DNA of 64,000 nucleotides from Ascidia mentula. Its lineage: Eukaryota; Chordata; Ascidiacea; Phlebobranchia; Ascidiidae. The stretch is taken from the NCBI GenBank assembly GCA_947561715.1, contig OX387202.1:15141001-15205000 (forward strand). Reading direction: 5' to 3'. Positions 25,068-35,728 of this stretch are shown one piece after another. The notes under the pieces are model-generated. The model was not told the origin of the DNA and did not search any database. It saw only the letters and a list, made by a program, of their open reading frames with translations. Each line of letters begins with the position of its first letter. Position 1 is the stretch's first letter. The translations under genes and the position numbers were made by a program.

Positions 25068-25304
25068 CCGCCATTATGCTGAATCGCAAAACCAGGCGAT
25101 TTTTTTAATTCGCGATTTTTTTGATTGATACAGCTGCGAAAAAATTTGTTTAAATATTTTTTGAGGTTTGAACTGCTTGCTCATCTCTGTAATTTGATTC
25201 TAATCCAAAAGAAACCAATTTTTGAGTAAATGCTTGTTGTGCCTTGCAAAATGTGGCAAATTTGAAAAATTATTCTGCCAGAATTCTGCCAGAATGAGGG
25301 TGGT
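25068..25304 (-). repeat. Right outer terminal inverted repeat (unique part)
   Basis: This is the inverse of 5103-5335. The terminal inverse reads ACCACCCTCATTCTGG, and the same A-run/CG block (as cgcgatttttttgat) is present near the array edge. Confidence 0.85.
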
Positions 25305-25312
25305 AGATTCGA
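25305..25312. repeat. Right 8-bp target-site duplication
   Basis: AGATTCGA is identical to 5095-5102. Confidence 0.85.
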
Positions 25313-26008
25313 AGTTGCGTCACAAAACATTTGTCACGCATGATTGATCACGTTGATGTTTTTTTGCAACATCAACAGTTTTTCGAGTTTTGCCCAAAGC
25401 TATTTTGACCCGGTCACTGCGAAGCTCTTCGTTTCTCTGTATTTTGTTTCAGCATCCAAAAGGCCACCTTTTATTCACTGCAAACACATCTGTTAGGCAA
25501 CAAAATTGTTCAGTCTGCATCAAAAAGGCACATGATAACAACAGGGAAAGTACCATACATGGCTTGCATAAAAACAAAAGTAAACACACGATCACCTAAA
25601 TGAAAGATGGATTAGATCAACAATCCAAATTTTCGGACGTAAGTTTCTGAATAGGTGTGACAAGATATCGCAAGTTATAAAGCTTTGTGTAAGGGAGTAG
25701 TGCTTTTTGTGAATTATTAGCCAATTTAGACATGAAAATATCTTGATACAACGAAGCAGGGTATTGACAGTCTGACCACACATATCAGCAAGTTGTTAAT
25801 ACAATGGTTACAATAAAAAAATGGTTACAAATGAAAAATAGACACATATAATATAGTACAAATGAAAAAATAGGAACAACACAATGGAACAACATGATTT
25901 ATCTGTTTGCGCTATAAAGCCTACAAAGTCGATTATAATAATAACAAAATCATTGTTAAGTCATTTAACCAATACATACATATACAGTACATGCGTAAGT
26001 GCATTAAA
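25313..26008. other. 3' UTR and spacer downstream of PLEKHA8
   Basis: No coding exon is seen. A reverse-strand AATAAA (TTTATT at 25470) is the likely end of the PLEKHA8 message, leaving about 150 bp to the giant element. Without that element, PLEKHA8 and the GLTP gene at 3.2-5.1 kb would be only about 740 bp apart, stop to start. Confidence 0.5.
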
Positions 26009-28990
26009 TTACATTTGAATATTATTTTGTTGGTACATGTCATAAATTAAAAGGGTGACTTTTTCCATTCTATCAGAATACAATAAACCCTGCATCATAA
26101 TTTCTTTTTCAATCAGCTGTTCCCAGTTTAAACTGCCAGAGGATTTCAATGCTTCTAAGGAATCGGGATTGGTCATACTGATCTTGAATGCATCATAGGC
26201 TGGTATCATCTTCAGGCCCATTCTATAAACAAAGACTTGTGCAATAAGAAAACATAATGGTTGGATATTAACAGGGCTGTTATTATAATTTATTTGAGTA
26301 AAAAAGGCAAATATTATGTATTCCTTGGTGTTAAATTGGAGCTTTTCATTGAGTTTGTCAAGAAAATCCGCGTATTACATTTTCAACACTACACACCAAA
26401 TTTGTTCACTTTAACACATCAGCAACCCATTAACCATACAAGAGTTTTTATTAGAATACAACCATACAAACTAACTTGAAGAGCCTCTGGACCATCCAGT
26501 TGTGGTGTTTGGAGAGCAAATTGTTATAGGATGTAACCAGGGAGGTTGACGTATCGAACCTGGAGTCACTATCCTCACTGAGCACATTTCTTAAAAACTG
26601 GCACATTACCCTGAGCCCGCGTGTCATCCAAAGAAGAGCTTGTGTACCCGTGTCAGGGCCAGTGTGTTGCTTGGCCGGTATTTCGGTGTTCAAAATATCC
26701 TGCCAAAAATCAAGTGTTTTTTATATATATTTTTGATATGTACCACCTGTAATTACAAGCCTAAACAATGTAAACACAACTTAGAAACCAAAAGTTTTTA
26801 AACTGCAGGACTACTTCTGCATAAACTTATTCAAATGAGAAATTTTGTATATATATACACAAAATTACACAAAGAATTGAAATTTAAGCTATTTATATGA
26901 GTTATTTATTCTGTAGGGAAGATTTACCTCCAAATACTTGTAACCTGGGTTGATCTTCAAAACTTTTCTTATCTTGTCGATGTTACCCTGTATATCTGAT
27001 TTTAGTGGCCCCATAAGAGTGCCAGCAAACCTTTCAAAAAAATTCATGTAACACTGGCAAGAGTCAAGGAAGAGCTCCGTTGGAACAAGGTTCTTTTCAC
27101 CACACTTTACTATTGCAGATAAAACGTCACCAAAATCAGTTTTGCAACTGTTAAAAAATGTCCCGACACATGGCCCTTGATCAATGGTCTTGGGGGTTGA
27201 AGTTTTTAGACCATCGGGCTCTAAACTTTCCACACTGTTTTCCATAGAAATATCATCTCCATATTCTTGTTCAGTGCCAGTCATTTCAGACGGATCGGAA
27301 AGCAAGGCTTTGCAATCTCCCATTAATTTGGAGAGAGTCTTAACAGAGTTTTCAACAAGCTTTATCCTATCTTCTACATGATTTGAAGAATGCTGGCCAT
27401 CCAGACATTGTTGCAGTTGCCTAATCTGCAAGATATAGAGTACATAAAATATCTTATAATGTTTTACTACAAAGAAAACAACAGCAGAAGTACACAAGTC
27501 AATAACATCCTGGCTTTGTCAACATTTGCAGCATACATAAAATGCCATATGTAAATAGCACGTACAATGAGCAAACATTGTTTGAATTGTCATTGTAGTA
27601 GGAATGCGAGCTACTCATTTGAACAAAACAAAAGCGTTGTTGTTTATTAGCCTCCAGATATAACATTGACAGCTTTATGGGAGAATAAACCAACGCATAA
27701 AACAGTTGGTTGTGAATAGGCCAACCAAAAGGATGACATTCTTATTTAAAATCCTGCTTTAGGCAACATGAACATTACTGTGTTGCATGATTTTTTGTTT
27801 ATTTTCAGTTAACAATAGCAAAATGCATGTAAACATAGAGACTTGGTGCAGACAATATGATTCCATGAAATCTAGAGATAACTGGTCACTTACATTTTCC
27901 ACAGTTTTTTCGCATTGACTGGAAAGTTTGTTCATGTGGTTGGTCTCTTCAACATTGCAATTAGAGTTTACAAAGCTTGATGTGTCACTTGTCAAAAGCA
28001 AGTTGTTTAAACTCCCATTGCCTTCAACAAAATATCAAATGGTTTGGAATGCAGAACCACAAGAACTGGCTTAGAAAATTGCAATGCTGTTATGTCAGAG
28101 CCACATGTTACCATAGTACAAAACAGTGACGAACAAGTGGCATTAAATGTTTAATTATATAGAAATGCTTGCAAAACAAGTGCAATAATTGTTAACAACA
28201 ACTTGGACGAACGTCCTGTTTTATTTTCAATGGATATAAATTTCAAAATATAAGGATCAATGGAAACTTACCAGAGTCATTGGTTGTTTGTAAATCCACC
28301 CGAATTGGGTCAAAGTACATAGATCCATTTACAGAAAAGCGTTCCAGATGATCTGTTGAAGGTTGGTCAACTGACAACAAGCGACTTGAACTCTCAACGG
28401 ACACACTGCGGGAGAAATTACCCAAAGAAGAAGTGTCTAACAGACATGCTTTGGCAGAACCTTCAAAAAACAAAAATAACATTGCAGTAGCAAGATTACG
28501 AAGTTACATATACCAAGTTTGAATGCTAGGTTTTTTTGTTTTTTTTTTGGACAAGCTGTCATTTTAATAATTACAGAAATATTTTGCAATTATACCCAAA
28601 GCCTTTATCCACTGGTGCCTTTCTGGAGCAGAATCGGTTCGCAAATGCCACACTTTTGATTCAACAGTGTTGCGCAATTCCCACTGGCCGGGCACATGTT
28701 GATCGACCACGATTTCGCATAAACCCATATTGAATGTTTCCACAGCTGGTTTGTTGGTTTCGCGATCCGACTGTATTCAAAGGAGTAGTCTTGTAAAACC
28801 AGGTAAATGTATGTAGGCCGATACAGGTACTGTCTATCAATCCAAAAAGAGGCTTTCACAGTACAAATGCATTTTGCAGCAATAAACTTACCTTGCTGTT
28901 GTAGTAACATACAGAACCGTTGTGCAGAACGAAGTACTTTAACGTCCATCCACTGAAGTAACCATGCCATTTGTACAGCGCTCCCTCCAT
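26009..28990 (-). CDS. PLEKHA8: PLEKHA8/FAPP2: PH domain plus GLTP domain lipid transfer protein
   Basis: Seven exons are modelled: 28892-28990, 28596-28770, 28272-28460, 27894-28021, 26928-27425, 26476-26699 and 26009-26222. All phases close, giving 508 aa (human is 519). The protein starts MEGALYKWHGYFSGW, the FAPP-type PH domain that reads PI4P at the Golgi; the Lys7/Trp8/Tyr11 cluster is kept. The PH domain ends in HQWIKALG then GSAKACL as in human FAPP2. A Ser/Asp-rich linker follows, then a GLTP domain with SDIQGNIDKIRKVL, LLWMTRGLRVMCQFL and KHHNWMVQRLF, the headgroup Asp/Asn/Lys/Trp/His set. The family carries glucosylceramide from Golgi membranes for complex glycolipid synthesis. The two Arg of TRGLR could shift specificity, which is an inference. 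It is divergent from AARSD1 and a tandem paralogue of the gene at 3244-5060. Confidence 0.92.
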
Positions 28991-29631
28991 ATGTTTTAAC
29001 AACTAATACGGTTTTCTTGCTGCAAAACTTGTTATAATATTCAGCATTCGAACCACAACTCTTCCATCCGCGAGTCCGTATGCGAACGTATGCTCGGGTA
29101 TCTTCAAGCAACTGTCAAACAATTACGTCATCTATTGTGAGTCGCCCAATTCTGAAACTTTTCTCCTTTTTGTCGTTTGTATTGTCAGTCCTCCCGCACG
29201 TACACCTTTACGTTCTGAAATTCAACACTTTAAAGTCACGCGAGTTAATACCACTATTTCCATTGTTACGGCGTTTTATGGCGTGCTATTACATTTTGAC
29301 GTAATTAAGTCGTCATAGTTTGAGACCTCGCATAAATTTGCAAAACAATAGAACCGGCCATCTATGAAGTTCTTAGGCTTTAATACAACATTATGTTTGC
29401 AATACTTTTTTCGATTATTCAAATATTTCAGTTTTGTATGAAGCAAAACAAACAAACAAACATGGTTTAAACATATTTCTATGTGAAAAAACTAAACGTG
29501 ACGCAACTGTTTTCATGGGAATCTCCCTGTTACGTTATAAACGAAAACTCATAACTCACCAATTGACTTGCGTGTTTTTGCTTTTGAGACCAATTTTCTC
29601 TTTATCTGTACGGTCATTAGCCAACGGAGCC
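28991..29631. promoter_or_regulatory. Divergent PLEKHA8/AARSD1 promoter region
   Basis: This 641-bp gap lies between two outward-pointing start codons. I see no clear TATA box. It must contain the promoters and 5' UTRs of both genes. No other gene is supported. Confidence 0.5.
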
Positions 29632-32600
29632 ATGGTGTTTATGTGTCAAGCTGACAGTTACCTAAAGCACTTTAAAACTACGGTTGTTGCATGTCAACCT
29701 GCAGAATGCAAAATTGAAAATGAAAACGGAAAGCTTCAAAAAGCGAAAGGGTATAAAATTTATCTGGTTGACGTCACGACGTGTTTGGAAATATTATGAA
29801 TACCTTTTTTAGTATTTCGAGAGAATTAATGAGAAAACAAATGAATCAATAGTTACTGATCATGAGGTTTTCAGGCTTGGCAGCCTAGCTGGATTTTTCA
29901 AATCTCGCTCCGACTTGTCAGGAAAAAGTGGCTGATCCAGCTAGCCTGCATTGCCTGGGCTGCCAAGCCCGAAAACCTCATGATCATGATACGTTAGCTG
30001 TGATCGCCAAGCAAGGACCCGCGCAGTAGGGCGATCCTGCCTATCATACCATTGCATGTAATATTACTGTGTCAATAGTTACTGTTAAGGTTTTTTTGTA
30101 ATTATCTTCTTGAAATTGCCATTTTGTATTCATTGTTTGCTTTGTGACTGCTGTTGGAGTCTGTTGAAGTTTGTTTTGCTAAATGTTTTTACTCATAATG
30201 TTTAGGTACAATGTTGAACTGGAAGACACAATCCTGTTTCCAGAGGGAGGGGGTCAACCAGATGACAGAGGCAGAATCAATGACCATGAAGTAAAGAGAG
30301 TCATTAGAAAAGCCGACAAGGTGTGATAAGGCAGAATGTGTTTCTAAAAGCAAATTGATATCGTGAAACTTCAAATACTCCACATATTCCACTTTTGCAT
30401 ATCACCCGTTTGCTTCCATATAACAAGATAACTACAATTATCGAAATTTTTTGCAACTGTGCACCCCAGGTTTTTCCAACAAGCTGTTATCCTACTGTGA
30501 TAATGTGTATTTAAAAACACTATGTAAGCGAAAACCGATTTTCTGCATAAATCTGTGGATATAAACTAGTGGCTTGTTGCTTCATAAGATACGCCCATTG
30601 TAGTAATTTGCTTCATAAGATATGCCCATTGTAGTAATTTGCTTCATAAGATATGCCCATTGTAGTAATTTTGCACTGTAGTGCCTGTTGGAGTCAATTT
30701 GTGGCTCTTATCTTTTTCTTCAGGCACTACATTTTGTCGAGAAAGAAATAGACATTGGACAGGTTGTTGAACTGGATGTAGATTGGGGTAGAAGGTTTGA
30801 TCATATGCAGCAACACAGGTAAAATAATGCTCTTGAAAAGAATCAATGTGACAATTATTTGATTTTTGTTTTACTGCCATTGTAGCTCACAGCACCTAAT
30901 TACAGCAATAGCTGATGAGAATTACGGATATAAAACAACATCCTGGGACTTGGGAAAAAACATCTCTTTTATTGAACTTGACACCGCAACTGTGACTGAT
31001 GTGCAGATAAAAAATGTTGAGAGGTTTGTGTTGCAGAAATGTTTTCAACAATGTTAAAGAATGAAAAAGCCATGAATAGTTAAATTCTACAGGTTTAAAT
31101 TATTGGATGTATTTTTACTTGGCTTTTACTATTTAAATTTTCCTCACAAACAATTCATAGTTGTTTATGATTCTGTTTTTTAAGCAAGTGCTTTTTTTGT
31201 TTGTGTCCATATGAAAGGGCAGTTATGGCCAGACTTTTGCCTGTAGTTTATGGTCAAGATCCTTCAGATCAAATGCTGGAATATGTTTATATGTAATGTT
31301 TTTTCTTGGTTGACAGACTTGCTAATGAGGCTATACAAGCAAGTACCCCAGTGGTGGTTCATGTAACACAGGTGGGGTCACCTTTGCTTGAAACAGTTAG
31401 AACAAGAGGACTTCCCGAAGACCATGTTGGTGATGTCAGGTAGGTTTCTACCTAAATAAATGTATAGATGTGCCTTTGACTATGCCTTTCATGAGCTACA
31501 AACGAACCAAAATTTAGGGATATATCTTGTTATCTTTGACCAGACCAGAAGTGTAAAGTAAAGTTGGCAAAACTCCACTACCCAAACAATAACTTTAATA
31601 ACAGCTTACGCAAAGAGATGTGACTTACAGATTGCTTTATTATAACTTAACAAAAAAGAGGTGAAGTTTATTGAACCCCAGGTGCTTTGTAGAATAGTGG
31701 AAATGAAAGGAATTGAGGCCAACATGTGTTGTGGGACACATGTTTCCAACTTGTCACATCTCCAGTGCATAAAGCTGTTGGCAGCAGAAAAGGGGAAAAA
31801 GGGAAGAACCAACTTGTTCTTTCTGGCTGGAAATCGTGTTTTGTCGTATGCGGGAAAGTGTTATAACACAGAGAAGGACCTCACCAAGCAATTAAAGGTT
31901 GAGCATTTAAAGAATCCTATCTAAGAACGTTTTTTCAGTTAAAGTTTATCAATATTTTTTTGTGAACAGACCAGCAGTAATTGCTCTTTTCTGGTATTCA
32001 GCTTTCCATATAATTTGCTGGTAACTTAAAGTTGTTGTTTCACTTTGTAGTGTGGTCCAGATCAACACTCTGTCGCTGTAGAGAGATCTCTGAAGCAGCT
32101 AAAAACAATGCAGAAAAACTGCACAAATTTGCTAAGAGATCTGGCTGTACTGGAAGCTGGTCTGTTCAAAAACACAGGGGAGAGGTGGATAGTTTGAAAT
32201 ATGGTTGATCAGGTTTTACTGCTAACAAAAAAAGTAACACACTAACTTTGCGATTTCAGTTTTCTGTCGCTGCATAGAAAGGAGGGCACTGTTGAGTTCA
32301 TGAACATTATCTCCAACGAACTTCCAGACAATGTGAGTAAACGTTATTATCCTGTTTAATTTCATTTTCTGATTTGATGTCTGGTAAAGATCTAATCCCA
32401 ACACTAAAGGTTAGACATAATATACCCTATAAAACTGTGTCACATGCTTAGTAAAATGCAATCCTAAAGTCTTTAGATTTTATACAGTTTTCTTGAACAA
32501 TAGTATATATTTTTGTGATCATATTTCACCAATGAATTGGCAAGAATTTCTTGTGAATATTGGTATATTCCTATTTTAGTTGCATCAATTCATTTGTTTA

Positions 32601-32935
32601 TTTGCTGAAGTGTCAAAATTAATAGCATATTTTAAATAAATAAATAAAGCCAATTAAACGCTTCAAAAGCCTATTTATTTTTTGGAAATCTAAAAAAAAA
32701 GATTTTGGACTAGATCTTCCTTTTTCTTACTGTTGGCGATGAGAAAGGTGAAGGGATGTTTCTGTTGAGGGGCCCAGGCTCATTTATCGAAGATTGTGGT
32801 TCATCTGTTGCTGAGATAGTACTTGGCAAGGGCATGGCCAAGAACAACAAAATGCAAGGAAAAGCTGAAAAACTGCAACGCAAAGACCAGGCAGTGAATA
32901 AAATCAAGGAATATCTATCCAGGAATATCTCCTGA
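29632..32935 (+). CDS. AARSD1: AARSD1, alanyl-tRNA editing protein (AlaX type)
   Basis: Nine exons are modelled: 29632-29750, 30206-30320, 30724-30818, 30886-31023, 31317-31439, 31693-31897, 32051-32184, 32260-32332 and 32714-32935. Phases close to 407 aa (human is 412). The enzyme hydrolyses mischarged Ser-tRNA(Ala) in trans. Visible signatures are LEDTILFPEGGGQPDDRG, the zinc-binding HMQQH motif in RFDHMQQHSSQHLITA, and the second metal motif CCGTHVSN, all needed in AlaX editing domains. The C terminus (TVGDEKGEGMFLLRGPGS, then a basic KMQGKAEKLQRK tail) matches the AARSD1 extension. Exon 1 could be read on past its donor, but the GG|gtataa donor joined to exon 2 restores the conserved GYNVELED. 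Intron 1 holds a 213-bp insertion and intron 2 a 31-bp tandem repeat. Confidence 0.95.
29859..30071. mobile_element. 213-bp insertion with snapback arms in AARSD1 intron 1
   Basis: The segment is bracketed by a perfect 13-bp direct repeat, TCAATAGTTACTG at 29846-29858 and 30072-30084. Inside, TGATCATGAGGTTTTC... (29857-29894) pairs with its inverse at 29935-29992, with one substitution and a 14-base bulge. A second small stem (gatcgcc/ggcgatc) lies near 30001-30035. The long duplication suggests a SINE-like insertion, while the arms suggest a MITE. I do not recognise the family. Confidence 0.6.
30579..30671 (+). repeat. Three tandem copies of a 31-bp sequence in AARSD1 intron 2
   Basis: The unit starting GCTTCATAAGATAYGCCCAT occurs at 30579, 30610 and 30641, almost without change. 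It is a short intronic minisatellite just before the exon 3 acceptor. Confidence 0.85.
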
Positions 32936-33674
32936 TATTTTGTTGATGTTGCAGTTAAATTGCCACAAGTTCATCCAAATTGCAAAATATCATTTGAAAT
33001 GTCAAATTTGTTTTATCACAACCAAATTGGCCAAAAAATGTTAAACTTTCAACTAACGCTAAAAAAAAAAAATTAGCAGGTTATAAATCAATTTTAGCTG
33101 ATCAAGCACTTTTGTATCAATAAATAGGCAAACACAAGTTCCAAGAACTTCCACTAAATGTACTTTCCTTTCATCTCTGTTGACTTTTGGTTTTCACGCT
33201 CTCATTTTATTGTTATCGTCATTTGTGTAAAATTGGTTGCAATCGTCAAGAAAACATTTAAAATACACTCCAAAACACTTGTAGATCGATATATGCATAT
33301 TCTTACACAAATATCAAAATATTAAGTGTGGGTTAGCTTTTTATTTTTAAACATAATGTAAACATCAGACAAGTGACAATGGTTCAGTAAAAAAATGCTT
33401 TGAAGTGTCAAAAACAACACTATGAAGTATTGTTTTGCATAGAAGAGAAAAAAATAAGACAGGTTGAATGTATATGGAGTAAAGTGACAACAGATTAGTT
33501 GTTGCTCATTGCAAATATTTAGAAAAATATATGAAGAAATCAACACTAGACAAAATGAATGTTAAGGCAGAAGCAATGTAATTAGAATGGCGTTTAAAAT
33601 TGTTATTTAAATTAGAAACAAAAACTTTATACTGCATCATAAAGCAACAAAAAATTATTCCTTATGCATCTGCC
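32936..33674. other. Convergent 3' UTRs of AARSD1 and the coiled-coil gene
   Basis: An AATAAA at about 33119 can end AARSD1, and a reverse-strand AATAAA (TTTATT near 33340) can end the minus-strand gene. The sequence is AT-rich with homopolymer runs. No further gene is seen. Confidence 0.5.
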
Positions 33675-34298
33675 TTATCCAGCTCCCTGTATCAAAGCTG
33701 GGTTCCTTTGCCATTCAGTGAACTGCTTCAGTCTGCTGTGTTCTTCCTTAAAAGTAACCTGGAGAAATTCATACTGCTCTTTCATTGCCATTAGACCTTG
33801 GTTTGGTGCTTGATCCTGTGGTGGAATGGGGGTCCTGGTTAAAATTTCCAAAGCGGAAAAGACAGTTTCCCTCATAGAGACTATCTCAAACAGGCCGACT
33901 GACGTCTCATCGCGATCAGTCCGCGCTGCATCAAGGTAAGTCTCTGGTACTTCTTTATCTTTGACAGCCCCCTTGAACATTTCCACTGCCTCCTGCTTGC
34001 CAAGAACTTTGTTCCGCAAAACCTTTTCATCGTTTTCTATTTCCTGTAAAAGCTCCTGTAAAAATGTTGCACCTAAATGGGCAAAAACCTGATGGTTTTC
34101 ATTTTCATAAAGACGTTCGATCTGTGTGACTAAAACAGAGCGATCTTTTTGCAGTTCTTCCTCCAAGTTTTTCACTCTTTCAAGTTGTTGTTTTACCATT
34201 TGGTCAACGTCGACCTCATTGTTTATGTTTCTGACTACTCTGGCTGGTAAAATATCTCTTGTATACAGAGTCTGTTTCCTAGTGACCCTTGCATCCAT
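33675..34298 (-). CDS. Unidentified 207-aa coiled-coil protein, single exon
   Basis: This is an uninterrupted 207-codon frame from ATG (34296-34298) to TAA. It is rich in charged residues with long heptad-like helices (VDQMVKQQLERVKNLEEEL; LLQEIENDEKVLRNKVLGK; a C-terminal EEHSRLKQFTEWQ). The middle has a short loop with TRTPIPPQDQAPNQG. There is no signal peptide, membrane segment or metal motif. Codon use and the absence of internal stops support a real gene. A small coiled-coil subunit of a cytoskeletal or trafficking complex is possible, but I do not recognise the family and assign no function. It is convergent with AARSD1. An intronless coding region is unusual among its neighbours. Confidence 0.7.
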   Translation of the reverse strand: MDARVTRKQTLYTRDILPARVVRNINNEVDVDQMVKQQLERVKNLEEELQKDRSVLVTQIERLYENENHQVFAHLGATFLQELLQEIENDEKVLRNKVLGKQEAVEMFKGAVKDKEVPETYLDAARTDRDETSVGLFEIVSMRETVFSALEILTRTPIPPQDQAPNQGLMAMKEQYEFLQVTFKEEHSRLKQFTEWQRNPALIQGAG

Positions 34299-35728
34299 AA
34301 TGCTTTGTTTGACACAGTACTGAGGAGATTTTTAAGGATTCTCTTCTTATGATGTCACCTCCATTGGTCCAAATAACATTTAAATGCCAAAAATTTAAGT
34401 TTTTTGTTCAAAAAAAATCCTTATAACCTTAACACTATATATTAACAAAACAATGTATATGTTAGAAATAGAACTACACAATATAACCTTCTGGCCAGTT
34501 TAGCTACTGTATGTCTGCGATTTACTGTTCGAGCAGTGAAAATTTTATAAACACTTGCGGTAGTGGATGTCTCAACCAGAAAGCGAAAGTGAAATATATA
34601 TTTTGCTTGATTGTCAAGCGACTCGAAATTCGTGCTCATATATTTGTTTTTTTCCCAACATTTAGAATTTAAAGGTAATCAAAAAGTAGCTGGTGCATTT
34701 GACGTTACCAAAGGATGAATGCACACCTAGCGCCAAACGCAAATGAGCTGTGCAAATAGGTCTTGTGGTAACCGATTCTCACGAACACGACCCAAAACCC
34801 GTTCTTGTCTTCAAGGTTCGTGAATTTGGCAAACTGAAAACTTGACAAAACACTGTATTTTGCCATTTCACGAGAAAGTGTAATGTTATATGTCGCCTTA
34901 TACTTATAGAATCCCGAAACTGTTTTAGTATTCTGTGATTACTAATGCGCATGACTGCTGGTTCCTGTCGAAAAAACACGCGAACTTCAAACCATTTTAT
35001 ACAGTCGAAAATAAACGCGCGAATGTGAACTTAAATCCATTTACATTGCGAACTTCAACTGTAAATACTACTATGGAATGCAGTTTGAATGAAACAACAC
35101 AAAATGAAAACAATGGCTAATATAGTACCTTTATATGTATGGTGGAAATAGCTGACAACTATGCGCCGCATTCAGCGCAAACCGTGGTGCGGATTAGGAG
35201 TACATCTGAGAATTAGTGTCGCCTGTTTCGCTCAGGAAATATCTACTAACCGCCGCGGGCGTCACAGTGGCAGTTCATTTGACTGTTTTACGAACAGTGC
35301 AATACAATAGCAGCAGCGTGTATTACTGCGAGACAGACATAGGTTAAGAAAGAATGTTCAGATCAGAACTATCTAATACATATAATTTCTTCGACGTCGT
35401 AGCTAGTGTTACGCGAGTTTTTTGATCGATTTCACAGTGCGTAATTCTAATGAACTGCAGACGTTACCAGTCGGAATTAGACACATTGCTTATATGCCTA
35501 TACACAGAATGGTTACATAGCGAAAGGGTAATAATTAAGTATTTAGGCCTATATTGTTCGTGGCGCGGGTATTTGAAACTTTGTATAGTATCGTATTTAC
35601 CAACGGCTGCAAGGCATTCAATTTTTACCAACAGCTGTAAGACAACAATGAATTAAAGCACATTGAGATTTAATCAAGCGGAAAACCAGGCAAACAACAG
35701 CGCAAAAGCGGAAAGCTTAAATACCTTT
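34299..35728. promoter_or_regulatory. Divergent spacer between the coiled-coil gene and the transporter gene
   Basis: About 1.4 kb hold the two outward promoters and 5' UTRs. Only short unsupported frames are present. The 35150-35420 part is slightly richer in CG dinucleotides (ccgccgcgggcg near 35251), a plausible 5' UTR or promoter of the transporter. Nothing else is recognised. Confidence 0.4.

Larger units (their letters stand above)
5103..25304. mobile_element. Giant foldback-like DNA element, 20.2 kb, with satellite-filled inverted repeats
   Basis: The element starts ACCACCCTCATTCTGG and ends with the exact inverse, flanked by identical 8-bp duplications (AGATTCGA). The architecture from left to right is: unique outer inverted end (5103-5335), about 28 direct copies of a 205-bp unit (5336-11147), a core (11148-12299), about 62 inverted copies of the same unit (12300-25067), and the unique outer end inverted (25068-25304). 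The outer ends differ at only about eight positions. No transposase or other protein of convincing length is encoded, so it must depend on a trans-acting transposase. Eight-bp duplications fit hAT or P superfamilies. Long inverted repeats containing tandem repeats are typical of foldback elements (Drosophila FB, Galileo, sea urchin TU). It sits between two tandem GLTP-domain genes. Confidence 0.85.

Noticed and set aside
5103-25304. Centromeric satellite or segmental inverted duplication
   Set aside because: Exact 8-bp flanking duplications and unique outer inverted ends with defined tips indicate a bounded insertion, and genes flank it closely on both sides.
5103-25304. LTR retroelement, Polinton or Helitron
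   Set aside because: There are no direct long repeats, no polymerase, integrase, capsid or helicase frames, and no TC...CTRR ends. The ends are inverted.
28605-29111. 168-codon minus-strand frame over the PLEKHA8 5' exons
   Set aside because: It is out of frame with the PH-domain exons 28892-28990 and 28596-28770 and crosses their splice sites.
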